A stretch of DNA of 64,000 nt. It comes from Brachynemurus nebulosus (taxonomy: Eukaryota; Arthropoda; Insecta; Neuroptera; Myrmeleontidae). Position 1 is the stretch's first letter, and every line of letters starts with the position of its first letter. The position numbers were made by a program, and so were the translations under genes. The DNA lies in NCBI GenBank assembly GCA_035578155.1, contig JAPWDM010000005.1, positions 39,828,108 to 39,892,107 of the forward strand, given 5' to 3'. This document shows positions 1 to 15,299 of the stretch, one piece after another. The notes beneath the pieces were generated by a model that had not been told where the DNA came from, ran no database searches, and saw only the letters and a program-made list of their open reading frames with translations.

Positions 1-913
1 ACAAAATAAGAATATTTTGTCGGTAGATCGCGGCTTGGGAATTGTCGAGTTAATCTACTTTGATCAATTTGTAAGTTTCAAGCATAATTTTCATAAACAC
101 CTCTGTATATTAATGTAAACATTTCCATAATTTTATTTAATATTATTTATTTAATATATACCATTTTACAAAATATTAACAAACATTCTGCGTTAGAGTA
201 CATATTTAATCTGTATAATTCATACATGGCGTACATAGATAGGTGTACAGGGAGCTTTAAATTTTGAATTATAAAATAAAGGAACGCACCAGTCTAAAAC
301 AGTGTGGTATACAGTGGAGGAAAATTCTTCTTTGGAGAAAAATGTTTTGAACCAGTTCAGTTATTATTGAACTTGTTTTTAATTAGTGGATTATTTTAAC
401 TTTTATTTTTGTGTAAGAAAACAAAAATTTATGGGTACTAATAAACGCGGTAGCACATGTAGTCAAGTTCTCCCAACCATACGTGCACCAAACTATATTT
501 ACACGAAGCATTTCTAGACGTATCCAAAACTTGAGTTCATAACAACATTTTCACAATCACCCTTAATTTAAAAATAGATCTTGCCTATTTTTCATATTCA
601 TCTTTTTAGTGAGATATTTCAAGTTACTAGAAAATAATCCAAAATTGTTGCTCCATAAACACCTTGCTGCGTTGCGTCCCTGTTTTAATAAGTAAATATA
701 CATTATAATGATTATGAATTGTAACTGCTCATTCGTTTACGTTTTAGACACTCCAGTTACAAAATAACTGACTAACTTCAAACAATATTTACTTAAGTGA
801 GCTACAAGCTTACCCTAAGCGAATAGAACATTCTAAGATTTACTTTTAGATCTCATTACTTTAAATATAAATACACAAATTCTTGAATTCCTTGAAAAGT
901 TTACCAGATTATG

Positions 914-914
<1 letters not shown>
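1..914. other. AT-rich non-coding stretch
   Basis: I see no gene, RNA gene or clear repeat here. The sequence is AT-rich with frequent stops in all frames. Confidence 0.5.

Positions 915-976
<62 letters not shown>
915..976. repeat. (TA)n microsatellite
   Basis: Uninterrupted alternating TA of about 30 units. Reading frames across it give only Ile-Tyr runs and are not genes. Confidence 0.95.
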
Positions 977-979
<3 letters not shown>

Positions 980-1087
980 GCTAACATACTCATGGTAAAC
1001 ACAAATCCTTAATATTCTTTTGTTTATTATAATATTATATCCGTATGTCATAAATATTCGTATATATTAGTAATATCATTTCGGGTA

Positions 1088-1092
1088 GTATA

Positions 1093-1165
<73 letters not shown>
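1088..1165. repeat. (TA)n microsatellite, one interruption
   Basis: Alternating TA with a single TTT interruption near its left end, about 110 bp from the previous array. Sequence beginning CAGTCCAGGTCAAAAA follows and could be one end of a mariner-like element, but I found no matching second end. Confidence 0.9.
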
Positions 1166-1168
<3 letters not shown>

Positions 1169-4100
1169 CGTACAGTCCAGGTCAAAAATTTTGTAAGTGG
1201 ATCAAAAATGTATAGTGTAGTTTTAATGATTAACAACCGTAAGTAGCCGATGGGGAATCATTAGCTACATAGTATAACACAAAATTGCTCTTAACTTGTT
1301 TGTGTTTGTGTGTCAGTTTGCGATATTTTCAGCGACTATAAATATTAACAAAAATTACTTCATGGGAACAAAGAAAATCGGTGTAAAAGTGTGTGCCGAA
1401 ATTTCCTATACTTCATTTGAATTACACTATACCTAGTTGAATTCACTTATATTTTAAAATATACAAAAATTATTCTTCCCTTAAGAGGAGATTCGCTAAA
1501 AAAAGAAATCGATTTTTTTTCTTCATAATTATGTTCTATAAGATTTTAGAAATATTTTCCTAAAATTTTATTTAAAATAAATGAAAAATCAAAAAGTTAT
1601 GGGCATTTTAGTCCACACACTTTACTATAATTCAGTTTAAATAAAAAGCTTTAAATAATTTTTTCTCAAAAGTACGTTTTTTGACATGGTTCCTCATGTA
1701 TCTCAAAAAGTATTTGAGATATCGACATAAGTGAAAGTGTATATTATTCCTCGATAACGTCATTTTGGCAAGAACTAGAATCTTTTGGTTCCGTAATGTA
1801 TTTTCAAAATGGCGGCTGTTTCAAAATGATGCATATCGCAATAAAACTATACCTTAGTAGAAGGTATGATTTAATATTGTTTACTGCCTTTAATATCTTT
1901 ATCACTTCTAATTGTACTGACATGATATTTTCAGGCAGTCTTATCCTCAAAAATTTTTCCATTCATTACTATACTCAATTTTAAGTTATATCACATTTTA
2001 TGACCGTTATTGTACAAAGAAAATCTTAATTTACTGACGGATTCGGGATTACGTTAGAATAAATAACGAAAACCATATAAAGTGACATAGAAAAATGATT
2101 TTTGATATCTGTTTTGACTACTGACAATGTGTAGCGAGAAGGCGAAACATCGTCAGCTATTCACCTTCCGCTTTTACATGTACCTACATACAGTAAAGAA
2201 TAGAAAGGGAATTTTTGATATTATTATGTATTATTATATATTTTTGTTTCTCGTAGTTAGCTTAAGAAACAAGTATTTTTATCCTAATTCCATGAATTTA
2301 TTTATATATTTCATTAAAAGCATTTCAGGAAATCAGGATCAAGAAAAACAATTTAATTATTTTGTTTTAATAGCAACTTCCCGCAATTGTTTGTGAACTT
2401 AACAGTTCGAAAGTGATTTCTCATAAAACACGATTATTTCATTAGCAGAATCTACATGGGTGTAGAAGTATCTATTTAGTTTTATGTCTCTTTCTATTTT
2501 AACTCTAGTAACTTAAGGTTATACGTCTAATTTTGTTTTAGCTGTGAATGACGTCAGATCAATTTTAGTTGATTTGACCTATGTCATGTATTGCCACTGA
2601 TCTGTGACCAACATATTTTAGTGGGTAAATTTTTCGTTATTTTTATGTCAAAACAGTGATTATTTTTTGTAAAACATCATAAAAAATTGTAATTTATTGT
2701 TTTATCTTATTTTGTTATTAAATTTTCAATTAAAATTTTTTTGATAGACAAAAAGACAAAAAAATTATTTTTGTTTAAAACAAAGCAAAAAAAAAAAAAT
2801 GTAAAAATTACGTGAAAATACAAAAAAGGGATTAAAATGTTTAAATTTGACATTTTTTTATAAAAAAAAAGGTAAAAAACTCGCAGATATATTATTATTT
2901 TCCCGAAGGACATAAAACAAATTCCATGAAATAAAACTACAAATAAAGACATAACATGTAGATGTACAAAATAAAAGTATTCTACAGTTAATAATTAAAA
3001 ATTTATTTAGCTAGATAGCAAAAATGAGTTAATTGTAGGTAATTCATTTGCGTTGACAAATATACTTAATTTTGCCTTTCGTTAATTGTCGATTGCACAG
3101 ACGGAAAAAAATACAAAACGTAAAAAATTGCTTAGTAAACAAAGCAAGTAAAACAAAAATAATATTTTACAACTGTTTATAAAATTTGAAATTCCAGCAT
3201 GGCGATCAATTGAGTAGAATGTATTATTCTCAAACGGCAGAGAATTAAAACGTTGCAACTAGCTCAACTAGCTATTTATTTATTTATTTATTTTTTTTTT
3301 TGAAAATTGTATCTAATTCTAATGTAGTAGTCAAAACACAGAAAGCTTCAAAGAACCGGTAAGAATAAGGAGAGCCGATTAGTCTAAATGGAAAATTAAA
3401 AAATCAAGAGCAACACTAAATGCACAGTTAACCTTAAACCTAGCCACTTTAAATGAAATTAGAACTAGCTGTCATAAGTTTTTCTTAACGCGTGAATAGA
3501 TATTTTTCAATATCGAGTTGTAAGTTTGAGGTCGTTTTAAAATCATGTGCAGAAAAAGGATCGATGGAACCAAACCTAATAATTGCTATAGTAATACAAA
3601 AACACTGCAGAAGCGTGGAATGATATCATAATTTTTCAATAAAGACTGATTTTCGTGACATTTCAGGTGTCCCAAGGTAGTCATCTAATGTACCTATGCT
3701 ATCCTATGCTTAGGTTGCTCAAAGTTGGCACTTTCTTAGACTGTCTCCACTAGGAAGTAAAGTTTGCGAGGCCGAAGCTATCGGTTTTGATAAAAATTAA
3801 ATATATTGTAGAATAGTAACAAATAAAAAACATGTATTTCTCTCTCGGTGGGTAAACGGTTTGATAGAGCAGAATCACCATTTAAAATTTAGGTAAATTT
3901 ATAATTTTTTAAATATCTCAAAACGATAAAAGATACATGGTACAAAAGATACAAGCTACCTAGTGATATAAAATAATTACTTAATTAATAATGGTTCATT
4001 TTCGTAAAGTAAACCACAAAAATTCTACACCTAATCATCTGTGTTGATGTAATTTGAACAGATTTTATATCAGTAAATAGCTCTTGAGAGTAAATAGCTA

Positions 4101-4502
4101 CCTTTTTCGCAGAATTCCATTTAATCAAATATTGACTGTTGAAAATTAGTGAACGGCTACATGAATGATTTTAAACGGCAAAATTGGACGTTAAATAACG
4201 CTAGGCATATTGTTAATATACCGATATGAAATGAAGTGACTACATGTACAATATCGCTCTACACATTGAAATCATCGCTCGATTTAAAGAGATATATATA
4301 GATCCTGTATGTCATAACACTAGTGGATGGATTATCATCGCTGGATTTAAAGAGATACATATCCTCTATGATCTATGTCATAACCACTACAGTGAATGGA
4401 TTCTGGCCAATAATTGTAGCGACTGATACAGACTGATGCTTCATTTTGCCATTGTGCTTGGAATTTTCAATAATTTTACAAAATAAGTCAGACGTTTAGA
4501 CA
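1166..4502. other. Non-coding AT-rich stretch
   Basis: No supportable gene. Homopolymer A/T runs and short ORFs of low complexity only. A diverged segment near 3775-3960 (start similar to CTATCGGTTTTGAT) resembles one near 17315-17480, which suggests an old dispersed repeat. Confidence 0.4.
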
Positions 4503-4875
4503 CTCACAAGTAACACTACCCAATTGCTAATCGCCAGTCTTCTTGAAACTTTGCTGGTGTGCAGAATAGGTAAAAATAAGGGACCCTTTTTTTATCGGCC
4601 AAGGCGCACATTCACCGGGTGAAACCAGTCCTTAATGCACATGATTAAATTACCAATTCAGTAATTACTGAAAAATACCAGAATCATTATCGGAAAGTAA
4701 AAATTTGTATTTTCATGATGAAATAAACATAAAAAAAAATATAGAAGTTATTGGCAATCAATAATGATGCAATATAATCTATCCTACGGGTCCCATATTT
4801 TTGCCTATTCTACACACCAGCAAAGTTTCAAGAAGATTGGCGATTGGCACTTGGGTAATGTTACTTGTCAGTAGG
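4503..4875. repeat. Inverted-repeat element (foldback/MITE-like)
   Basis: Two arms of about 85 bp in opposite orientation (about 4503-4586 and 4788-4875) share stretches such as CTTCTTGAAACTTTGCTGG, with a few mismatches. About 200 bp of AT-rich sequence lies between them. Outer ends read CACAAGTAAC on the left and GTTACTTGTC on the right. The layout suits a non-autonomous DNA transposon or foldback element. No target duplication was resolved. A (TA)n array begins about 20 bp beyond the right arm. Confidence 0.7.
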
Positions 4876-4894
4876 TACTGATCAAAGAGAATAA

Positions 4895-4897
<3 letters not shown>

Positions 4898-4981
<84 letters not shown>
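4898..4981. repeat. (TA)n microsatellite
   Basis: About 42 uninterrupted TA units. Confidence 0.95.
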
Positions 4982-4984
<3 letters not shown>

Positions 4985-6537
4985 GAGCACTCACTTAAAT
5001 TATAGGATTTTTTCTTAGCAAGTGGTTATTTTTGCCCTGAGTTCAGAGGGCAGTGCAGTAGCACTGCACAACATATTTAAAAAAATAATAATTGTAGACG
5101 GTGCTACTAGGCGATATCTATCGAATTTATTGTTCATAGAACTTATTCTACTATTTTCGATGTTTATAATTTGTAACATTTCTATAGTAACAATTACAAA
5201 AAAATTCTATCAGGAAGTTTTCATTTTTTTCTAATTATTTATGAGAAATTCGTTTATTTTTTTGGGTCCAATATTAAATTTAATAATTTTATTTAATTAT
5301 TATTGGAGGTATGTAATATTAATATTTATTAGTTTATTTTTATTTGAAAATAATTGCTTATTTTATTATCACAGTAAATTAATTAGACAATTAGAATACA
5401 TTTTATTTGTTGCAGAATAATGGGAGCACACTTGTCAGAAATTAGAATCAGTGATAGTGATATTCATTTAGGAAATATTTGATTAATGTATAATGTGTAT
5501 AATTTTGAATAAAAATAAATTTACATTTTTTTAAACAAATATATGAGTTTGTAATTACTGTATGAGTTTTAAACTTGAAAAACTGATCAAAATAAAATAC
5601 AATTAGGAGAATTTTAGTGGATTGTCTTACTAGTAGTAACCTACATTATCGGATAAGGATAAAGATAATTTAAAGTTACTATAGTGAAATCCCTGTTCTT
5701 CTCAAGTGTACTACGCATGATGATAACGACAACGATGATATTTATACCCGCTGCCCGCGTTCTCAGTTCCATAAAAAGGTAACAGAGGGTCGAAAAAATG
5801 TATTGAAGTTGGCTACCTTTCAGAAATAAAATTCTGGTGTACTTGATCTATGGTACTGATATATACTCGGAATGAATCTTAGGGTTAAAAGCAGCGTTAA
5901 AAAATATCACGTTAATTTTCATTCAAAAATCGATCTTAGAAAATCGTTTTTGTAGCCATATACACTTAAAAGTAGGTACACAGTTCCCATACTGCCATTT
6001 GAATAATATCCTTTACTGATTTACATGTTCGAGGAGCTGTATCAGGGTACTTTCCATAGAACAAGACGTCAGTATCAAAAGAGGTAAAAGACATGAAATT
6101 TCAACAAAATAACCTCCTATAAATATATTATATATCTACGTCTTTATATACATGCTCGCTATACTTCTGAAATATTCTAGCTACAGACAATTTATTAAAA
6201 CAACATAGCGAGACGGTCTCCAGTTCGTGAAAGGTCATCGAATATAATAAATTGCTTGGACAGTATCTTATAAAATAATTTTAGTTTTGGAAACCAGCGG
6301 TGTTTGTTTTCGTACTGATTTATAAGCAAGAACCATTATTTTCATCTGTTTTGCAGTGGAGTAATTAATCGAATTTAGTCAATATTGTTTTTGATATGCC
6401 TTTGGTTGTACATAGTGGTTCTGTCTATAAACAAGTCAGTACATCTGTATGTAAATATTATTTATTTAAATAGGACACAGATGTTTTGTTGAAATTAGTT
6501 TACCCCTTTTTCAATGGTTTCCAAATAGAAATGAGTA
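4982..6537. other. Non-coding AT-rich stretch
   Basis: No gene or clear repeat structure recognised. Confidence 0.4.
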
Positions 6538-7830
6538 GGGGAAGAGTGGCATGAAAGAACCATCTTTTGAAAGAGCCGTTATCATTTACGCGGTAGTTTT
6601 CAAATGAATAATGCACGAATTAGAATTTTAAAACAGCAGCTTTGTTCAACTGTCACCCACAAACATTTGAAAGTTAACCGAAAGTAAATTGCGCCGGTAC
6701 AATGCATAGAAGATTTCGTCCTTACAAAGTAAATTTTTAAGTTGATTTTACTTGTTTTTTGAGCTCTATACGTACAAAATTAACAGCAATTTGATTATAC
6801 TATAATTTTAGGGATATATCAGGCCTTTCAATAATATAAATATTTTGCAGGTAAAGCTTTAATTTTGTACCAATTTTTGAAATTATATTGTTTGTGAGAA
6901 TATGTTTTGAAAGAACTGGGCTACGGTGTAATGAAGAAGCCTACTTTTCATGACCAGCTCTTTCAAGGACTATATTTAATTATATTTCAATGCCTATATT
7001 TATTAATTATATGAATAATTAAATTAGTTTATTTGGATATTTGTTTAAAATAGACTGTTTTTAACCAAAAATAATGTCAACTGAAACAGCGAGGCATCTG
7101 CGAGAGATGAAGCTGTTAGTGAAGTGATTGAGAAAGGCCAGTTCTATGCCCTTTCCCTTAATGTTTCAAAAGCTTACTTAGCTAAAATTGTCAAAAAGGT
7201 TAAATCTTCTGACGAATCATCCTACAAGCATAATCCTAATATCTATAATAATCGTATTTTTACTGTGGAACAAGAGAATTTGCTAGTAGATTATTAGAAA
7301 ACTGCATCTAAAATGTGCTATAGGCTTACAAGACAACAAACAAAAAAGTTGGCATTTGATTACGATTTTGGTTCTTAATTAACTTTATCTGCCTTTAAAA
7401 GGACTACTCCTTGTAATGATTGATTTCAAATGGTTGATTTTGTGAGAGTTTCTTTGATTTAAGTAGATACTTGATTCTGAGTTTGCGTTTTAGGTAATTT
7501 TAGGTAAACATTTTAGGTAATAATAAATATTTTTAATAATATCGTTATTAATTTGCAGATTGCAGTTCGAGTCCTTGTAATAAGAACCTGGCCCTTTCAA
7601 AACTTTTGTTGGCTCTTTCATTGCCTATATGTTATGAAAGAGCTGAATTTCATTTTTTTAAAAACTGGTTAGAAGTCTAAGAATACTGTTGCTTTTAGAA
7701 ATTGTTTTATCACATTATGTTCATAAAACAGTAAACAACAATTTATGATACAAATTTTATTGTTTATTTATATCCTTTTACATTTTTTGTCCCTCCTTTC
7801 AAAACTGGCTCTTTCATGCCACCCTTCCCC
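6538..7830 (+). mobile_element. pogo-like DNA transposon relic with TIRs
   Basis: The ends are inverted: GGGGAAGAGTGGCATGAAAG on the left, and on the right the complement of GGGGAAGGGTGGCATGAAAG. TA dinucleotides flank both sides, as expected for Tc1/mariner/pogo insertion. The inside retains only an N-terminal helix-turn-helix-type coding remnant (7109-7378). The catalytic DDE region is not recognisable, so the copy is internally decayed or deleted. At 1.29 kb it is shorter than an autonomous pogo/Tigger element. Confidence 0.8.
7109..7378 (+). pseudogene. pogo/psq-type transposase N-terminus, remnant
   Basis: This 89-codon frame ends in TAA and has one in-frame TAG at codon 63. It begins EAVSEVIEKGQFYALSLNVS, matching the psq/pogo helix-turn-helix pattern. 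It continues with FTVEQENLLVDY and LTRQQTKKLAFDY, which match the 'FT.eqE..Lv.yl...lt..e.r.lAyeyA' linker typical of pogo-type transposases between the HTH_psq and CENP-B-like domains. Nothing after the final DYDFGS continues the domain, so this is a 5' coding fragment of a dead element. In a living transposase this part binds the terminal repeats; here the stop and truncation rule out function. Confidence 0.75.
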
Positions 7831-8869
7831 TAATCTTCTTTCGACTATGATATTTTATTAAACTGTTCTACACATAGCATATCTATATTTATTTGATACA
7901 AAAAAGACGAACATTGGGAGGGCGAAAACGGGATAGAAACGGACAGAACTAAAAATAAAACTGAATTGAAGCCAGAATCTTTAAAAAATTCTTATGATTT
8001 TTGGTTACGTGGAGGATGGTTAACGTTATTTCTACCACCATCGTTAATGGAAAAGCGAACATTACAATATTGATACAACACTTTTATCCCATCATTATAT
8101 AGTTCTTAGAATTCAGAAAAAATATCTTTGGAACCATTTTTCGCCGTTAAGTTCGCTGATCAGTCAGTCCATCACACATATATAGTTCTAACATTTTTCG
8201 ACATATGAACATGAAATTTTGTACGTACATGCTACAGATGGGAGATATTAATTAATTTGCAGTAAAATTTTTTTTCTTGATTTCTTGAAGTAGGTACTTT
8301 GCTATATTAGAAAGTGGGAATGAAAATTTTTTCCACGTACCACATCGTGTGGCAAATCGTTAAAAAGGACTCCTAGAATGAACTTATGAGGTGGGCAATT
8401 CCATGAAATGATGCAATTTTAGTAAAAATTAAAAAATGAAAATAATTAATCCATATCATGCCTTCTTGATACTCAAAAGACTAAATAACTGATTACAACG
8501 TTTTTTTTATTTTATTTTTTATCTGTAATTGTTTTTGTTCTGAAAATTTACCTTAAAAATGTATTACTTAATAAAAAAAATACCGTAACTTGTGATTTTT
8601 TTCAAGTGAATATTAAAATACAGTTAAATTTACTTTTTTCTTTCTGCTGAATTAATCATTATACTCGTTTTGAGTATTATTCTGATTTTTTGTCAAGCTA
8701 CGAATTCGAGTAATGGAGGTTATTAGAACCGACAGAAGTTCTTTTAATTACTAAAAATAAGCTTTTATCTTTGTTATCTATCATATTTTCCAAAAAATTA
8801 AACTAACAAACTTCTTACTTTTAATAAAACTTGTTTTAATTCTTGATGTATTTTAAGGGCGGTATATTC
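7831..8869. other. Non-coding AT-rich stretch
   Basis: No gene recognised. A segment near 8160-8260 resembles generic insect repeat sequence, but it was not delimited. Confidence 0.4.
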
Positions 8870-9135
8870 AAATTTAATACGAGAATTTAGACCAATTTTA
8901 CCCTTTTAAAGACGAAGTCAACTTCAGTCTTCTAAAACCGCTGAAAAAACAGCCAATTGCAAGACAACATTGAACAAAACAAGAACAGATTGAATGGTCC
9001 ACAATTTTATTGAAAAATTTATGTATTCAACCATCGTGTAATATCTTGAATATTTCGCTTTAGTTATAAAGCTTCATCGGCAAGTTAATTAATCTATCTA
9101 AAAAATTTTTTACATAGTTCAATAAAAAAAAAATT
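8870..9135 (+). repeat. Dispersed repeat, copy 1 of an inverted pair
   Basis: About 260 bp matching 13195-13470 in reverse complement with few differences. Shared words include ATTTTACCCTTTTAAAGACG, GTATTCAACCATCGTGTAAT and AACTTGCCGATGAAGC (as read in copy 2). It contains a compact hairpin (GCTTTAGTTATAAAGC) and a GAAGTCAACTTC palindrome. Weak similarity continues inward (AGCGAATTTCC). No coding potential. Confidence 0.75.
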
Positions 9136-9281
9136 CTAATTCTATTAAAAATCTTTTTTTAGCGAATTTCCAAAACTGGAAATTCAGCTTTTACGCCAGG
9201 TGTCATGATGCGACCTAAGCCCGGGACCATATCAGAAATATGTTTTGAGGTCCCTAGAATACGAAAATGATATTCACTAAA

Positions 9282-11613
<2,332 letters not shown>

Positions 11614-11839
11614 TTTAATGATTTCGTTTTAACCAATTACCCAATGATTTAGGAACCGGATATTCAGGACCCCAATAATTAGAGTTGAATTCCAGAAAAA
11701 CAATTTATTTTTTCATTAGTCACTTTCAGTAGACTAATGAAAAAATAAATTGTTTTTCTGGAATTCAACTCTAATTATTGGGGTCCTGAATATCCGGTTC
11801 CTAAATCATTGGGTAATTGGTTAAAACGAAATCATTAAA
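11614..11839. repeat. Perfect inverted repeat, 108-bp arms, 10-nt loop
   Basis: Arm 11614-11721 is the exact reverse complement of arm 11732-11839; 11722-11731 is the spacer. I compared the arms base by base and found no mismatch. Homology stops sharply at both outer ends. There is no TIR/TSD signature of a transposon and no coding potential. Perfect arms imply a very recent origin, active conversion, or an artefact of assembly or library preparation. Confidence 0.95.
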
Positions 11840-12119
11840 TTAAAAATTAAAATGACTGGAATTTTATTCGAACTTTTAAATAAAGTAGTTACCTAATGCG
11901 GACAACTGATAGCGCCACAATACAGAAATTGCCAACATTTAAATGTTCATGTTTTAATACATCTTCTTGAAAATAAAATTGTCTAAGAAGCTCACTTTCA
12001 TAAGAAATTTTATAAAAATTTAAAAAATATATATTTCCTAGAACAGGGGGCGATTTATTTTGAAAAAAAAATTAATATTTTATATAAAGAGCCATTAATA
12101 GGTAATCTATAGATATAAT

Positions 12120-12730
12120 ACAAATGTAACGAGACCGTTTCTGTATAGGGAATATTTTTTAAAAATTGTGTAGATACTGTAAATAGTTATCGATGTAGAT
12201 ATCAAAACAGCGATTTTTAAAATTTTTGTCTGTCTGTCTGTCTGTCTGTCTGTTCGTCTGTTCACGCATCAAACAAAAACTACTGGATGGATTTTAATGA
12301 AATTTGGTGTGCTGACAACTTATTACCCGGATCAACATCTAAGATACTTTCTACTTTCTACTTCGAGAAAATGTCTCATTCCCACGGGAAAATGGAAAAA
12401 CCATGTTGAGCATGTGCATACAGTACGCAAAAAAAATTGAACGGATTTTGATGCAATTTGGTGTGGTGATAACTTATTACCTGAGTCAGCATCTCAGATA
12501 CTTTTATTTCGGGAAAGTGGCTCATTCCCACAGGAAAATAAAAAAACTTTTTGAGCATGTGCACATATTACGCGAAAACTATTGAACGGATTTTTATGAA
12601 ATCTGGTGTAGTGATAACTTATTACCTGCGTCAACATTTAGAATACTTTTTATTACGGGAAAATAATTCCTTCCTTCAGGAAAATTCAAAAATTATTTTG
12701 CTTATGTGCATGTATACTTAAAACTATTGT
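12120..12730 (+). repeat. Dispersed repeat: (TGTC)n followed by three ~150-bp monomers
   Basis: It begins with TGTAACGAGACCGT, reaches a (TGTC)n run at about 12227-12253, then has three tandem diverged monomers starting near 12270, 12427 and 12572. Each monomer contains GGATTTTNATGNAATTTGGTG-type sequence and AACTTATTACC. A one-monomer relative with the same start lies at 35565-35830. This resembles widespread non-coding insect repeats; the class was not determined. Confidence 0.7.
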
Positions 12731-13194
12731 TCTATGCGAATGCTTTATAATTACTATACTTATATACTTGTCATTTATTAAATTAAATTTACCATAATAC
12801 AAAATTTCTGGAGACTAACTCTATTTTAAATTAATTTAGAAATTTCGAAAATTTAAGTGCCTATATTTCCGAGAAATTCATTTTGGATGAAACTTGTTAT
12901 ATTTATAGGATAGATACTAGTTTGGGATGCAAATATAATAAAACAATAAAACGTTGGAAGTCCAAAAATTTTGTATGAGTTCTCCAGTCAGACACGTCCA
13001 ATTCCAAAAACCTCAAAAAAATGAGTTTTTTGCAAACAATTTGCCAAAATTTAAAAGTTTTTCCAATTTTTTTTACATTGTGGTAAAGAACCAAGAAAAA
13101 CACAGAAAATACATTTTGAACCATTATTCTAGGTAAGCGGGTTTTCGAAAAAAAGTAACTTTTATGATTGGAAATTCGCTATGTTATGCAGATG

Positions 13195-13470
13195 CTGCGA
13201 CAGGGGTATTTTTTATTAAACTATGTAAAATCTTTTAGACAGATTAATTAACTTGCCGATGAAGCTTTATAACTAAAGCGAAATATTCAAGATATTACAC
13301 GATGGTTGAATACATAAATTTTTCAATAAAATTGTGGACCATTCAATCTGTTCTTGTTTTGTTCAATGTTGTCCTGCAATTGGCTGTTTTTTCAGCGGTT
13401 TTAGAAGACTGAAGTTGACTTCGTCTTTAAAAGGGTAAAATTGGTCTAAATTATCGTATTAAAAAACTTG
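13195..13470 (-). repeat. Dispersed repeat, copy 2 of an inverted pair
   Basis: Reverse-complement relative of 8870-9135, sharing almost its entire length. The two copies face each other about 4.1 kb apart. They could be two independent insertions or the long inverted termini of one larger element. Confidence 0.75.
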
Positions 13471-13478
13471 TTTTAAAT

Positions 13479-13895
13479 TGACTGTAATGTAAGTGACCAA
13501 AAAGGGTGAAATGTAAGTGACCGACTAAAAGTTACATTTTTATCAAAAATATATAATATTTCATGAAATTTCTTATAAAAATAATTTATTGAAACATTAT
13601 TTCTTTAAATTTATTTAAATGAAGCTCTTTGTTATCAAAACAGAGCAGAAAATTTTCATTGTATAAAAGATGAAAAATTGTATTCCTTTTTGAGTAATGT
13701 AAGTGACCACCTACTTTATCTTGTATAAAAATAATTTTTATGCATTTTTTGTTGTTTGATTTTCTTTGTTTAAAAGTTCAAATCGTATTCGATTTAATTT
13801 GAGTAAATTTTAATGAATTTACTCATAAAATACGAAAATATCCAAAGATTTTAATCTCAATTTTAAATCAATTGTAATGTAAGTGACCATGGAAT
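13479..13895 (+). repeat. Recurrent GTAATGTAAGTGACC motif
   Basis: The word (G)TAATGTAAGTGACC occurs near 13481, 13693 and 13876, and a shortened form ATGTAAGTGACC near 13510, all on the same strand. The first and last are preceded by similar sequence (TTAAATTGACT / TTAAATCAATT). The spacing is irregular, so this is not a simple tandem array. Confidence 0.6.
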
Positions 13896-14804
13896 TACCC
13901 AGGTTCCTTTTACAATTTTGCGAAATGAAAATAGTAGAAAGAACCTTAGCGTTACAAATCCCCGTTTTCAAAATTCTGGGCTCTAAAGTTGCAAATTACT
14001 TGTCCCCCGTCCCTTCGTAATTTTGAAATTGTTGATTTAAAAAATCTGAAAAAAATTACACTTACTAGCTAGATATGTACTATAGGTTTAATTGTCGATA
14101 AATTTTGGAAGTACCTACATATCAACGAATTTATAGGCTGGGTGCGTGATGGAAACGACATCTATAATATACATTTTCCGGGCTTATTAACGAATATAAA
14201 TAATGGTAGCCGTGGAAATAAATAAATTTAAAATATTTTTAAACAAACCGTAAAATCTGAATACAAATGTTTACTATTTAAAATTAATTTTTTTTATAAA
14301 TAAATTTGAACAATTTGATTTGTTCAGTTTGAACAATAAAATACTGGATGAAGTATAACAGTTATATTAAAAAAGTAATTAAACAATTTCCGACGTTAAT
14401 ATGGACATAGTTATCAAGACAGTATTTCCTTCCAACCTCGGACTATGCAGAGGAAAAAGTTGCTGGTGCCGGTGAAGTACGTCAGGGAAATTCGAGAATT
14501 AAGAAATGCTGGCATAAGTCATTTAGTTTAATGTAGAGTCATAAGACAAACATCAATAACTTTAACTCCTTATGAAACATTATTTCATGTGACTATGTGA
14601 GTTAAAATACATCAAATATTTTTAATTCTGTATTTATGGATTGACGTGTAGACATTAATATTGCTGACAGATAAATAAGGAAAGACATAATTATTAGTTG
14701 CAACTGCGTTTATAATCAAAGTGAATCAATGTAAATATTTTTATTTAATATTTTTTATTATACTATAAACACATATGAGCCCGTATTAATGCTTGTTTTC
14801 TCCA

Positions 14805-15260
14805 CTACTCACGCTGCATTCGATTTAATTGTACCCACCATATAGTTCGCACGCTGCCTATAGTAGTGAAAATATTCCCCAATATAAGAAAGTTTGTATC
14901 GAGGTATGTTTCAGTGCTGGAAAATATCCGCCAAAAATAGATATCCAAGTTATTGAGTAAAATTCTGAAAAATTTTCGTTTCTTTGAAAGTAATTTAAAA
15001 AATAATATCACCTGCCATTGAAATATTATTAGAAAGATCTTTTAGAATCAGCTTGAATTTCGGAGCCCCATTTTCAAAATATTGGACACCAAATAGATTT
15101 CCAATTACGGCATTTACAGGCAAGTTAAGCTATTATAAATTTATTAAAGGTGTCGAAATGTCTTCGGAATCCTAACAAAGATGCACACTATAGCTTAGAT
15201 ATAAATATGTTTAGTGTATCTTCTCAGCATAATACATATTCAAATCATTATTATACCTAA
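14805..15260 (-). repeat. Duplicated segment A with coding-like stretch
   Basis: Positions about 14870-15260 share long blocks with 20766-21085 in direct orientation, for example CCAATATAAGAAAGTT, CAAAATATTGGACA and TCGAAATGTCTTCGGAA. On the minus strand an open frame runs through about 14808-15100. It reads through NLFGVQYFENGAPKF, then KLLSKKRKFFRILLNNLDIYFW, which is hydrophobic and membrane-protein-like. It loosely recalls insect chemoreceptor exons, but no diagnostic motif is present. The counterpart is frameshifted in this frame. It may be a pseudo-exon family or simply a repeat. Confidence 0.35.
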
Positions 15261-15299
15261 TTGAAAATAGAACTATATGTAGAGGTGGCTGACATAACA

